A DNA stretch of 64,000 nt, from the NCBI GenBank assembly GCA_014872875.1, contig WKFI01000011.1:248001-312000 (forward strand). Direction: 5' to 3'. Made by a program: the position numbers and the translations under genes. This DNA comes from Paracoccaceae bacterium (GTDB lineage Bacteria > Pseudomonadota > Alphaproteobacteria > Rhodobacterales > Rhodobacteraceae). Below the pieces are notes generated by a model. It did no database searches and was not told the origin of the DNA. It saw only the letters and a program-made list of their open reading frames with translations. Shown here one piece after another: positions 35,191 to 43,925 of this stretch (position 1 is the stretch's first letter; every line of letters begins with the position of its first letter).

Positions 35191-36867
35191 TCAGTCGCCC
35201 GACTTCAGGGCTGCGCCCAGAATGTCGCCCAGCGATGCACCGGAGTCCGAGGAGCCATACTGTTCCACGGCTTCTTTCTCTTCGGCGATTTCGCGGGCTT
35301 TGATCGACAGACCCAGACGGCGCGATTTGCTGTCCACGTTGGTGACGCGCACATCGACCTTGTCGCCGGTGTTGAAGCGCTCAGGGCGCTGCTCGGCACG
35401 GTCACGCGACAGATCGGAGCGGCGGATGAAGGACTTCATGCCTTCGTATTCCACTTCGATGCCGCCATCTTCGATCGCGGTGACTTCAACGGTGATGACC
35501 GAACCACGCTTCACGCCGCCCACGGCTTCGGCGAACTTGTCACCGCCCAGGGCTTTGATCGACAGCGAGATACGCTCTTTGTCCACGTCCACTTCGGAGA
35601 CAACGGCCGAAACCATGTCGCCTTTGCGGTAGTTCTGGATCGCGTCTTCGCCACGTTCGTCCCAGGACAGGTCGGACAGGTGAACCATGCCGTCGATGTC
35701 GCCGTCGAGGCCGATGAACAGACCGAATTCGGTGATGTTCTTGACTTCGCCTTCGACCTGAGTGCCTTCCGGGTGAGTCTCGGCAAAGACTTCCCACGGG
35801 TTGCGCATGGTCTGCTTAAGGCCCAGAGAAACGCGACGCTTGGCACCGTCGATTTCCAGAACCATGACGTCGACTTCCTGGCTGGTCGAAACGATCTTGC
35901 CGGGGTGAACGTTTTTCTTGGTCCAGGACATCTCGGACACGTGAACCAGACCTTCGACGCCCGGCTCCAGCTCAACAAATGCACCGTAGTCGGTGATGTT
36001 GGTGACGCGGCCCTTGTGCACAGATTCCAGCGGGTACTTGACGGCCACCAGATCCCACGGATCTTCCTGCAGCTGCTTCATGCCCAGGCTGATGCGGTGA
36101 GTTTCCTTGTTGATCTTGATCACCTGGACCTTGACGGTCTCGCCGATGGTCAGGATCTCGGACGGGTGGTTCACACGACGCCATGCCATATCGGTGACGT
36201 GCAGCAGGCCGTCTACGCCGCCCAGGTCAACAAACGCACCATATTCGGTGATGTTCTTGACCACGCCGTCGACTGCCTGACCTTCGGACAGGTTGCCGAT
36301 GACTTCGGCACGCTGTTCGGCGCGAGATTCTTCCAAGATGGCGCGACGCGACACAACGATGTTGCCACGGCGACGGTCCATCTTCAGGATCTGGAACGGC
36401 TGCTTCAGACCCATCAGCGGGCCAGCGTCGCGCACGGGGCGAACGTCAACCTGCGAACCGGGCAGGAACGCAACTGCGCCACCCAGATCGACGGTGAAGC
36501 CACCTTTGACGCGGCCAAAGATCGCGCCTTCGACGCGCTGATCGTCGGCATATGCTTTTTCCAGGCGGTCCCATGCTTCTTCACGGCGGGCCATCTCGCG
36601 CGAGATGACGGCTTCGCCACGGGCGTTCTCTGCGGCGCGCAGGTAAACTTCTACCTCGTCACCAACAGCGATTTCAGGAGCTTCACCAGGATTTGCGAAT
36701 TCTTTGAGTTCGACGCGGCCTTCCATCTTGTAGCCTACGTCGATGATGGCTTGGCCTGCTTCGATTGCGATGACCTTGCCTTTGACAACCGATCCCTCTT
36801 CGGGGGTGTCCATTTCGAAGCTTTCTTGCAGGAGGGCTTCGAATTCCTCCATGGATGCGTTAGCCAT
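35191..36867 (-). CDS. rpsA: Small ribosomal subunit protein S1
   Basis: A 558-residue protein S1 with six S1 OB-fold repeats that bind mRNA. Repeats are visible as VKGKVIAIEAGQAIIDVGYK (repeat 1), IFGRVKGGFTVDLGG (2), GVVKNITEYGAFVDLGG (3), GRVTNITDYGAFVELEPG (4), GEVKNITEFGLFIGLDG (5) and the last with ITVEVTAIEDGGIEVEYEG. ATG at 36867 (MANASMEEFEALLQ) fits family start; the in-frame codons upstream (to 36969) encode no conserved sequence. Normal length for alphaproteobacteria is ~557. Followed by a terminator. Confidence 0.97.
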   Translation of the reverse strand: MANASMEEFEALLQESFEMDTPEEGSVVKGKVIAIEAGQAIIDVGYKMEGRVELKEFANPGEAPEIAVGDEVEVYLRAAENARGEAVISREMARREEAWDRLEKAYADDQRVEGAIFGRVKGGFTVDLGGAVAFLPGSQVDVRPVRDAGPLMGLKQPFQILKMDRRRGNIVVSRRAILEESRAEQRAEVIGNLSEGQAVDGVVKNITEYGAFVDLGGVDGLLHVTDMAWRRVNHPSEILTIGETVKVQVIKINKETHRISLGMKQLQEDPWDLVAVKYPLESVHKGRVTNITDYGAFVELEPGVEGLVHVSEMSWTKKNVHPGKIVSTSQEVDVMVLEIDGAKRRVSLGLKQTMRNPWEVFAETHPEGTQVEGEVKNITEFGLFIGLDGDIDGMVHLSDLSWDERGEDAIQNYRKGDMVSAVVSEVDVDKERISLSIKALGGDKFAEAVGGVKRGSVITVEVTAIEDGGIEVEYEGMKSFIRRSDLSRDRAEQRPERFNTGDKVDVRVTNVDSKSRRLGLSIKAREIAEEKEAVEQYGSSDSGASLGDILGAALKSGD

Positions 36868-37119
36868 GTGGCGTTGTTTTCCTTTACGAGTTTTCTCTGG
36901 CCGAGCGGTTGTCTCCGCCGGTCTTGGTTTCCGTCCTTGCAGAACGTGGTCCGGATCGGCCCCGAGCAAACAAACACAAAGGGCCGAGGTATGCCCCGAC
37001 CCTGCTCAGATCCGTCTCCCGAACGTTGACCGCCCTTTTCTAGACGGGCGTGACTTAAACCGAATGACCCAACAATTCAAGGCGTATCTTAAGATCCGGG
37101 TGCACTGACACGGCCCCTT

Positions 37120-37362
37120 TCAGCCCCTTTGCTCCCAGATTCCGGCGTCTTTGCGCAGCATTGCCTGTTCTACCGCGTTCAGACGGGCCACGGCGCGCGC
37201 CGGATCACCTTCCCGCTTCCAGATCCCCAACGCCGATTCGGGGCTCCAGGGAAGACAGGCAGTACTAAGCCACTGTCGCAACTCTTTGGGTAGCGTGTCG
37301 AAACGCTGCATCGTGTTACGGTTCCGGCGGCGATGTTTGAGCTTGCTGTTGAGATTGCGCAT
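37120..37362 (-). CDS. Small DUF6525-like protein
   Basis: An 80-residue basic protein, MRNLNSKLKHRRRN onward, with RFDTLPKELRQWLSTACLPW, PESALGIWKREGD and ARAVARLNAVEQAML. This looks like the DUF6525 proteins common in Rhodobacteraceae (from memory, not searched). Function unknown. ATG at 37362 has an AGGACG ribosome site 6 bases upstream; an earlier TTG would add six residues. It lies upstream of rpsA on the same strand with 252 bases between. Confidence 0.6.
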   Translation of the reverse strand: MRNLNSKLKHRRRNRNTMQRFDTLPKELRQWLSTACLPWSPESALGIWKREGDPARAVARLNAVEQAMLRKDAGIWEQRG

Positions 37363-37512
37363 GAAAGAGACGTCCTGCAAATCGTTGCCGGCCTTGCTGC
37401 GGGCTGCCCGGGATGGTTATGTTATTACATTCATCAGCAATTAGGCATTTTGCCTTCTTTCTGCAAGTCACCCGTACTCCTATCTGCGGAGACAAGCGAA
37501 ACGGGCGCTCTG

Positions 37513-37521
37513 CCCCCCCCC
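37513..37521. repeat. C9 homopolymer upstream of the acyl-CoA ligase gene
   Basis: Nine consecutive C residues in the intergenic region, about 80 bases before the ligase start. Such tracts can slip; it lies in the promoter or leader region, not in a coding frame. Confidence 0.8.
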
Positions 37522-37574
37522 AAACACCGCTTGAAGATATTTTGATTGGCATGTCCGCGCTTCGGTGTACCCTT

Positions 37575-37593
37575 TCTCCCCAAAAAGGGGAGA
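37575..37593 (+). promoter_or_regulatory. Leader hairpin covering the ribosome site of the acyl-CoA ligase gene
   Basis: A perfect 7-bp stem, TCTCCCC (37575-37581) with GGGGAGA (37587-37593), and an A5 loop, ending 7 bases before the ATG at 37601. The 3' arm GGGGAGA is the likely Shine-Dalgarno sequence, so the stem would block ribosome access if formed. Confidence 0.6.
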
Positions 37594-37600
37594 ATTCAGA

Positions 37601-39160
37601 ATGACCATTTACACAAGCTCTTTCGATGACATCGCCTTATCAGACCTGACCATCACCCAAAGGGTCTTTGCCGGGCTCGCCATGGAGGACGTGGTCCTGG
37701 TCGATGGCCCTAGCGGGCGCACGTTCACCGGTGCCCAGATGATGGCTGCGGTCAAATCGCTTGCTGGCGGGTTGGCGGCCCGAGGTCTGACACCGGGGAA
37801 AAGCGTCGCCCTTATGGCACCCAACCTGCCCGAATACTGCATTGCCTTTCACGCCATCTGCTGGGCCGGGGGAACGGCGACGACCATCAACCCGACCTAC
37901 ACAGCTCCGGAAGTCCATCACCAATTGAACGATGCTGATGCCGAGCTGCTAATCACCGTAGGCCCCTTTGCTGAAATGGCTGGAGAAGCCGTTCAGGGCA
38001 CCGGTGTCACCGAAATCGTCGTGATCGGCGATGCACCGGACGGAACCACGCCGTTGAGCGCCCTTATGGGTCCACCTTTGGAAGATCAAGTCCCCGTGGA
38101 TGTGACGGATCATGTGGCGGCGCTGCCTTATTCCTCGGGCACCACGGGCCTGCCGAAGGGGGTCATGCTGACCCATCGCAACCTCGTGGTAAACGTGGAC
38201 CAGATGCTGGCCAATGCCGACCTGATCCCCGGGGAAAAGACAGTGTCGTTCCTACCGTTCTTCCACATCTACGGGCTGCAGGTAATGATGAACCTGTATC
38301 TGGCTGCGGGCGCTGGCGTTGTGACGATGCCTCGTTTTGATCTGGAGATGTACCTGAACCTGTGTACCGAATACCAGACACCGCGCCTGTGGGTGGTTCC
38401 CCCTGTAGCTCTGGCTCTGGCGGCCCATCCGATCCTCGACACGTACGACATGAGCTATGTTCAGCAAGTCAATTCCGCTGCAGCACCGCTGGGCGCGGAT
38501 GTGTCCGAGGCCATCGCCAAGCGCATGGGAACACGAGCCACACAAGCCTATGGCCTGACCGAGCTGTCCCCGGCCAGCCATGTATCGCCCTCGGGCTATG
38601 GCAAACCGGGCGCGTCTGGTGTTAACGTGCCCAACACCGAATGCCGGATCGTCGATCCCGAGACGTTGCAGGACAGGCCCTTGGGCGAAGATGGGGAAAT
38701 CTGGGTGCGCGGCCCGCAGGTCATGAAAGGGTATCTGAAACGCCCGGACGCCACAGCAGAATGCATAACAACCGAAGGCTGGTTCCGAACCGGAGACATT
38801 GGCCATTACGACGACGAAGGGTATCTGTATATCACAGATCGGCTGAAGGAGCTGATCAAATACAAAGGCTTCCAGGTCGCCCCGGCCGAGGTCGAAGCGC
38901 AGTTGGTCACGCACCCAGCCATCGCTGATGCCGCCGTGATCGGCAAACCCGATGCCGAGGCCGGCGAGCTTCCCATGGCCTTCATCACACCGGCACCCGG
39001 ACAGGACGCCCCATCGTTGGGCGACGTACAATCCTATCTCGAAGGCCGACTGGCGCACTACAAGCAAATCCGCGAGATGGAGGTGACGGACGAAATCCCC
39101 AAATCCGCATCCGGCAAGATCCTGCGCCGCTTCCTGCGAGATCGGATTGCCGGGGGCTAA
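37601..39160 (+). CDS. AMP-dependent acyl-CoA synthetase (4-coumarate-CoA ligase family)
   Basis: A 519-residue adenylate-forming ligase. The P-loop-like motif LPYSSGTTGLPKGVMLTHRN (~180-199) and the second motif QAYGLTELSP, GEIWVRGPQVMKGYLKRP, TGDIGHYDDEGYLYITDRLKELIKYKGFQV and C-terminal lysine motif PKSASGKILRR are complete. It activates an organic acid, plausibly an aromatic or short-branched acid, to its CoA thioester via an AMP ester. The exact acid is unknown. ATG at 37601 was chosen for its start MTIYTSSFDD; upstream codons encode a hairpin leader. Confidence 0.92.
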   Translation: MTIYTSSFDDIALSDLTITQRVFAGLAMEDVVLVDGPSGRTFTGAQMMAAVKSLAGGLAARGLTPGKSVALMAPNLPEYCIAFHAICWAGGTATTINPTYTAPEVHHQLNDADAELLITVGPFAEMAGEAVQGTGVTEIVVIGDAPDGTTPLSALMGPPLEDQVPVDVTDHVAALPYSSGTTGLPKGVMLTHRNLVVNVDQMLANADLIPGEKTVSFLPFFHIYGLQVMMNLYLAAGAGVVTMPRFDLEMYLNLCTEYQTPRLWVVPPVALALAAHPILDTYDMSYVQQVNSAAAPLGADVSEAIAKRMGTRATQAYGLTELSPASHVSPSGYGKPGASGVNVPNTECRIVDPETLQDRPLGEDGEIWVRGPQVMKGYLKRPDATAECITTEGWFRTGDIGHYDDEGYLYITDRLKELIKYKGFQVAPAEVEAQLVTHPAIADAAVIGKPDAEAGELPMAFITPAPGQDAPSLGDVQSYLEGRLAHYKQIREMEVTDEIPKSASGKILRRFLRDRIAGG

Positions 39161-39283
39161 ATCTGTCGCGAACCGACAAGATCGCGTTACGGATCGGTAG
39201 TTTCGAGGCGAAAAAATAGGCACTCTGAAGGAAATGCGTCTGGCGAACAGCACGCACTGAAAGCCTACCAAGGGAGCCTGTCC

Positions 39284-40756
39284 ATGCCGAAGCCACTTAA
39301 TTTCCTCGTGATCATTTCGGACGAGCATCGCAAGGACGCAATGGGCTGTGCCGGACATCCAATTGTAAAGACCCCAAACCTGGATGCCCTTGCAGCGCGC
39401 GGAACCGTGTTCGACGCGGCGTATACCCCGTCACCCATGTGCGTACCGACAAGAGCGGCCCTGGCAACCGGCGACTGGGTCCACACAACCGGACATTGGG
39501 ACAGCGCCACGCCCTATGCAGGCACGCCGCGGAGCTGGATGCGTCAACTGCGCGATGCCGGGCGCGAGGTCGTGTCGATCGGCAAATTGCATTTCCGATC
39601 CGGTGAAGATGACAACGGATTCAGCCGGGAAATCCTGCCCATGCATGTCGTAGGCGGGGTTGGGTGGGCCATCGGGTTGTTGCGCGAGAACCCGCCGCCC
39701 TACGACTCCGCCGCCGAATTGGCGGGGGATGTCGGCGTAGGCCCGTCCACCTATACCGACTATGACCTCGACATCACTGAGGCAGCGGAAGCATGGCTGG
39801 CAGATCCAGCGCGACAAGAACAGCCTTGGGCCGCCTTTGTCTCGCTCGTCAGTCCGCATTATCCGCTGACCTGCCCGGAAAAATGGTATGAGATGTACGA
39901 CCCCGACCAGATGGATACGCCCGTCGGGTACGGCCAAGGCCTGCCGGATCACGCCGAGCTGCAGAATATCGCCGAGTTTTTCCACTACGAGACCTATTTC
40001 GACGAGCAGAAGATGCGAGAAGCCAAGACGGCATATTATGGGCTGACATCCTTCATGGATGACTGTGTTGGCCGTGTGCTGAAAGCTCTGGAGCAGAGCG
40101 GGCAGTGTGACAACACGGTGATCCTCTATGTCTCGGACCATGGAGACATGATGGGAGATCAGGGGTTCTGGACCAAACAGGTGATGTACGAAGCCAGTGC
40201 CGGCGTCCCGATGATTGCCGCCGGTCCGGGTGTTCCGGCAGGGCACCGGGTTGCCACCTGTACCAATCTGACCGACATTGCAGCAACGGCGCGCGATGTG
40301 TGTGAGATCGTGGACGATCAAGCGAACCGAACTCAGCCGGGCCTCTCACTACGCGAAATTGCGAATGCGGCAGATGATCCGGAGCGGACCGGGTTTAGCG
40401 AATATCATGATGGTGGATCCAAGACCGGAACGTTCATGGTGCGCTGGGGGGATTGGAAATATGTGCACTATGTCGGCCATCCTCCGCAGCTGTTCAACCT
40501 GAACGCGGACCCGCATGAGATCAATAACCTTGCTGACAACGCGGATGACCCACAGATCCAATCGGCTCTGGAAAAAGGGGAGCGCCGCCTGCGCGACATC
40601 TGCGACCCCGATGAGGTCAATGCAAAGGCCTTTGCCGATCAAAGAAGCAAGATCGAGGAGCTGGGTGGGGAAGAAGCCTGCCGCACGGCCTATGTCTTCA
40701 ACCATACCCCGACACCTTCGGAGCAGGACAAGATGCGGGAAGGATCACCTTTGTAA
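39284..40756 (+). CDS. Sulfatase-family hydrolase with formylglycine motif
   Basis: A 490-residue type I sulfatase. The modification motif SPMCVPTRAAL has the C-x-P-x-R pattern that is converted to formylglycine by the maturation enzyme. Metal-binding segments are IISDEHRKDAMG (near the start), and SDHGDMMGDQGFW. A C-terminal small domain has NADPHEINNLADN. It may hydrolyse choline sulfate, aryl sulfates or a phosphonate ester; no choline transport genes lie nearby, so the substrate is undetermined. No signal peptide is seen, so it is cytoplasmic. Its stop overlaps the convergent DUF1801 gene by 12 bases. Confidence 0.92.
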   Translation: MPKPLNFLVIISDEHRKDAMGCAGHPIVKTPNLDALAARGTVFDAAYTPSPMCVPTRAALATGDWVHTTGHWDSATPYAGTPRSWMRQLRDAGREVVSIGKLHFRSGEDDNGFSREILPMHVVGGVGWAIGLLRENPPPYDSAAELAGDVGVGPSTYTDYDLDITEAAEAWLADPARQEQPWAAFVSLVSPHYPLTCPEKWYEMYDPDQMDTPVGYGQGLPDHAELQNIAEFFHYETYFDEQKMREAKTAYYGLTSFMDDCVGRVLKALEQSGQCDNTVILYVSDHGDMMGDQGFWTKQVMYEASAGVPMIAAGPGVPAGHRVATCTNLTDIAATARDVCEIVDDQANRTQPGLSLREIANAADDPERTGFSEYHDGGSKTGTFMVRWGDWKYVHYVGHPPQLFNLNADPHEINNLADNADDPQIQSALEKGERRLRDICDPDEVNAKAFADQRSKIEELGGEEACRTAYVFNHTPTPSEQDKMREGSPL

Positions 40757-41173
40757 GGCGGGCTTTTTTCTGTGATAGGTCAGCGCCGCACGGATCAGCA
40801 ATCCTATCCTGTCCTTCGGCAGCGCCTGACCGACCCGGAAATGCACGGCCCTGTTGCCTTCATAGGTGAAATCCTTTGGAAACAGGGCCTGAAAATCAGC
40901 AATCAGGGTTGTCTGGCAATGCACATAAAGCGCAAAGCCGCCCTGTTTTGGCAGGCCCAGCCGGATGGTGGTGCCGGATTTCGGGCGAACTGTCAGATAG
41001 GACGGCTGTCCCCATTTCAACGTCTCTTCGATTTCGCCCACATCCGGACAAGCCGCAGCTTCCTCCAGGATCAATTGGCGCAATGACAGCAACCCGGCGC
41101 GTTCAGCCTTGGGGAACGCGGCAAAGGCATCCGCGACTTGGGGAGACTGAAAAGGGTGAAGCTGAGGATCCAT
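40745..41173 (-). CDS. DUF1801 domain protein
   Basis: A 142-residue protein of the DUF1801 (YdhG-like) fold: AAACPDVGEIEETLKWGQPSYLTVRPKSGTT and KQGGFALYVHCQTTLIADFQ. Function unknown; related proteins are small and cytoplasmic. It overlaps the convergent sulfatase end by 12 bases. The upstream gene at 41213 lies on the same strand 39 bases away. Confidence 0.85.
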   Translation of the reverse strand: MDPQLHPFQSPQVADAFAAFPKAERAGLLSLRQLILEEAAACPDVGEIEETLKWGQPSYLTVRPKSGTTIRLGLPKQGGFALYVHCQTTLIADFQALFPKDFTYEGNRAVHFRVGQALPKDRIGLLIRAALTYHRKKPALQR

Positions 41174-41212
41174 ACAAGGGTCATAGCCCGGAATGCCCCT
41201 TTTGGGTAGCGC

Positions 41213-41734
41213 TCAGATCTCCTCCCCCTTTTTCAGAAGATCATCAATCAACTGCCGCTGCAGGTTGTTGCTGTCGCCACCGCCATATTGCAGCCCGCCG
41301 CCGGAATAGAGCGTGCCATAGGTCTTGGCGATATTCACGGTCTGCGCCAAACCGGAAATGAACTGGTCCTTCTCCAGCGGTGAAAGGGGGTGGATGAACA
41401 CCGCCCAAAGGATTTCATTGGCAACCGCATACCGCGCATCCAGAGCCGAGTCGAAATTGGCCTGCATCATCCGCATCAACTCATCTGTATCGATGTCAGC
41501 AGCAGGACGGATCGGCACCATTGCCCGCATCCGGTCAGCCCGGGGATCGGTGACAACAAGCACCGGGACCTCGGCCACCGTCAGTTCGAACCCCGCGTCC
41601 CTTGGCTGAGCGTTTTCATCCAGGGCAAAGATGATCTTGCCCAACCGTTCATAGGACATGGGCGGCTCGGCTTCCTGCGCAAGTGCAGGGACAGCCAGAC
41701 AGATGATGAACGCGGCGGCGAGAGAACGGATCAT
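41213..41734 (-). CDS. Exported protein of unknown function
   Basis: A 173-residue protein with a signal peptide (MIRSLAAAFIICLAVPALAQ) and a mature, mixed-charge domain: YERLGKIIFALDENAQ, VTDPRADRMRAMVPIRP, MMQANFDSALDARYAVANEILWAVFIHPLSPLEKDQFISGL. A family was not recognised; the fold has the pattern of type III chaperone-like domains but this is not certain. A GGAGG ribosome site lies 8 bases upstream of ATG. Confidence 0.75.
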   Translation of the reverse strand: MIRSLAAAFIICLAVPALAQEAEPPMSYERLGKIIFALDENAQPRDAGFELTVAEVPVLVVTDPRADRMRAMVPIRPAADIDTDELMRMMQANFDSALDARYAVANEILWAVFIHPLSPLEKDQFISGLAQTVNIAKTYGTLYSGGGLQYGGGDSNNLQRQLIDDLLKKGEEI

Positions 41735-41879
41735 ACAAAAACCTCCTGGATCACGCTCTCAGGATAGGTGATCCCACCGCGCCCGGCGAGGAACAGTTCG
41801 GTGAACAGACGTGAGAATAGCCAGGGTGGCGCTCCCGCCTGTTTACGCTGCCTTGCAGGCCGCGAAACAGTTGGGCCCG

Positions 41880-41898
41880 GCAGCGCCTGCGGCGCTGC
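41880..41898. repeat. Perfect inverted repeat after cmk
   Basis: GCAGCGCC (41880-41887), loop TGC, GGCGCTGC (41891-41898), 19 bases downstream of the cmk stop on the minus strand. No T tract follows, so it is a weak or Rho-dependent terminator candidate or a message-end stabiliser. Confidence 0.5.
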
Positions 41899-41916
41899 GG
41901 CATCACATGGCCCAGA

Positions 41917-42531
41917 TCAGTTGTTCGGCAATTTGGCCTTGATGACGACAAGTGCCGCTTGAAGCGCTTCGTCAATGCTGAGTGCGCTGGTGTCCAAGGT
42001 CACCGCATCCTTGGCCGGTTTCAAAGGGGCCTCGGACCGGTTCATATCCCGCTCATCTCGGGCCTTCACATCCGCCAGCACCTCTTCCCGCGAGGTTGTC
42101 GCACCCTTGGCGTTCAGCTCAAGGTATCTGCGTTCGGCACGAATCTCGGCGCTCGCGGTCACGAAAAGCTTCACATCCGCATCGGGGCAGATCACGGTAC
42201 CGATGTCGCGCCCATCCAGAACCGCACCACCGGGGCGGTCGGCGAAAGCCCTCTGAAAATCGACGAGAGCCGCCCGAACTTCGGGAAGGATGGCAACCTT
42301 GCTGGCGGCCTGAGCGACATCGGCGGTACGCAGATCACCCGAATCCAGATCTTCGGGTTGCAAGGCACGGGCGGCTTCGATTGGCGAGTGTCCCGCAAGG
42401 GTTTTCGCACCCACAGCCCGGTACAAAAGCCCGGTATCCAGATGCGCCAACCCAAGCTGTTGGGCAACTGCTTTGGAAATGGTTCCCTTGCCCGCGGCGG
42501 CAGGCCCATCAACTGCGACCGTGAACCTCAC
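41917..42531 (-). CDS. cmk: Cytidylate kinase
   Basis: A 204-residue (d)CMP kinase. The P-loop is [13 protein letters not shown], followed by [14 protein letters not shown], the lid motif [22 protein letters not shown] and [19 protein letters not shown]. It phosphorylates CMP with ATP. The GTG start at 42531 overlaps the aroA stop by 4 bases, which supports it. aroA-cmk order is common in alphaproteobacteria; rpsA, usually next, lies further away after accessory genes. Confidence 0.96.
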   Translation of the reverse strand: MRFTVAVDGPAAAGKGTISKAVAQQLGLAHLDTGLLYRAVGAKTLAGHSPIEAARALQPEDLDSGDLRTADVAQAASKVAILPEVRAALVDFQRAFADRPGGAVLDGRDIGTVICPDADVKLFVTASAEIRAERRYLELNAKGATTSREEVLADVKARDERDMNRSEAPLKPAKDAVTLDTSALSIDEALQAALVVIKAKLPNN

Positions 42532-43877
42532 GCAGCGGTCTCCAGTTTCGCGCCCAGTTGGGTCATTAGCGGGGTGAAGATCGGGAAAGACGTCGCAATC
42601 GGCGTTCCATCATCAACCGAAACCGAGTTTTGCGCCCCCATCCCCATGACCATGAAGGACATGGCGATCCGGTGATCCAGGAAGCTTTCACACGTCGCAC
42701 CACCGGGTACACCGTCAATCCCCAAGCCGGTGACTTCCCACCAGTCGTCACCTTCCTCGACGGTCACGCCATTGGCACGCAGACCACGGGCCATGGCGTC
42801 GATCCGGTCAGATTCCTTGACGCGCAACTCCTTGACGCCGGCCATCATGGTCTTGCCAGTCGCAAAGGAGGCCACGACCGACAGAACCGGGTATTCGTCG
42901 ATCATCGAGGCGGCACGCTCTGGCGGAACTTCGATACCGGTCATGTTGGGGGAATAGCGCGCGCGCAGGTCGGCAACAGGTTCCCCGCCCTCTTCGCGTT
43001 CGTTTTCATAGGTCAGATCAGCGCCCATGTCGCGCAAGGTCGCAAACAGGCCTGCGCGCGTAGGGTTCAGGCCGATCCCCGGCACCAGCACGTCCGAGCC
43101 GGGCGTGATCAGCGCAGCGCAGACCGGGAAGGCGGCGCTGGACGGGTCGCGTGGCACGGCGATGACCTGCGGTTTCAATTCGGGGCGTCCGGTCAGAGTG
43201 ATAACCCGTCCTTCTTCTGTGTCTTCAACAGAAATTTCGGCGCCAAACCCTGCCAGCATCCGCTCGGAATGATCTCGGGTGGCTTCCTGTTCGATCACCA
43301 CGGTCTTGCCGGGGGCATTCAGACCAGCCAACAACACGGCCGACTTGACCTGGGCCGAGGGCACCGGCACCTCGTACCGAACCGGAACCGGATCGGTTGC
43401 GCCCACGATGGTCATTGGCAGGCGGCCGCCTTCGCGTCCCACGGATTGCGTTCCGAACAGCGCCAGCGGGTCGGTGACCCGCGCCATGGGGCGTTTGTTC
43501 AGGCTGGCATCACCGGTGAAGGTGGCGGTAATCGGACACGTCGCCATCGCCCCCATGATCAGACGCACACCGGTGCCGGAATTGCCGCAATCAATCACGT
43601 TTTCCGGCTCGGCAAATCCACCGACACCAACCCCGAAGACCGACCAGTTTCCCCCGCCATGATTCACCACGTCGGCACCAAAGGCCTGCATCGCCTTGGC
43701 GGTATCCAGTACGTCTTCTCCCTCCAGCAAACCAGAGATCTTGGTCTCTCCAACGGCCATTGCCCCGAGGATCAGGGACCGGTGCGAAATCGACTTGTCC
43801 CCGGGCACTTCGGCCACTCCGGTCAACGGGCCCGAACGGTGAGAGGTCATCGGGATGGGGGTGCCGTGTCCAGACAT
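42528..43877 (-). CDS. aroA: 3-phosphoshikimate 1-carboxyvinyltransferase
   Basis: A 449-residue EPSP synthase that makes 5-enolpyruvylshikimate-3-phosphate in aromatic amino acid synthesis. Signatures: [16 protein letters not shown] (near N-terminus), [14 protein letters not shown] and [16 protein letters not shown] methionine at 43877 (MSGHGTPIP) fits the family start; an in-frame upstream start (43919) would add 14 residues. Coupled to cmk by GTGA overlap. The NSGTG segment shows Ala-rich type sequence common in Rhodobacterales and not of the glyphosate-tolerant class I can assign. Confidence 0.96.
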   Translation of the reverse strand: MSGHGTPIPMTSHRSGPLTGVAEVPGDKSISHRSLILGAMAVGETKISGLLEGEDVLDTAKAMQAFGADVVNHGGGNWSVFGVGVGGFAEPENVIDCGNSGTGVRLIMGAMATCPITATFTGDASLNKRPMARVTDPLALFGTQSVGREGGRLPMTIVGATDPVPVRYEVPVPSAQVKSAVLLAGLNAPGKTVVIEQEATRDHSERMLAGFGAEISVEDTEEGRVITLTGRPELKPQVIAVPRDPSSAAFPVCAALITPGSDVLVPGIGLNPTRAGLFATLRDMGADLTYENEREEGGEPVADLRARYSPNMTGIEVPPERAASMIDEYPVLSVVASFATGKTMMAGVKELRVKESDRIDAMARGLRANGVTVEEGDDWWEVTGLGIDGVPGGATCESFLDHRIAMSFMVMGMGAQNSVSVDDGTPIATSFPIFTPLMTQLGAKLETAA

Positions 43878-43925
43878 GCAGGGAGTTCCTTGTGCTAGCG
43901 TTACCAGTTCCCTAAACAATCCCCC

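Noticed and set aside
35146-37029. A 627-codon plus-strand frame antisense to rpsA
   Set aside because: It mirrors the rpsA codons. The repeat-like sequence comes from the six S1 domains on the other strand.
38252-39358. A 368-codon minus-strand frame antisense to the acyl-CoA ligase
   Set aside because: Shadow of an intact, motif-complete ligase.
39284-40756. Choline sulfatase (betC)
   Set aside because: Only the general sulfatase motif is visible; no choline transport or betaine genes are near and the motif is CVPTR, so no specific substrate is claimed.
41880-41898. Rho-independent terminator after cmk
   Set aside because: Good stem but no T tract on either strand; listed only as an inverted repeat.
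42630-43898. A 422-codon plus-strand frame antisense to aroA
   Set aside because: Shadow of aroA with no start context and no domain.
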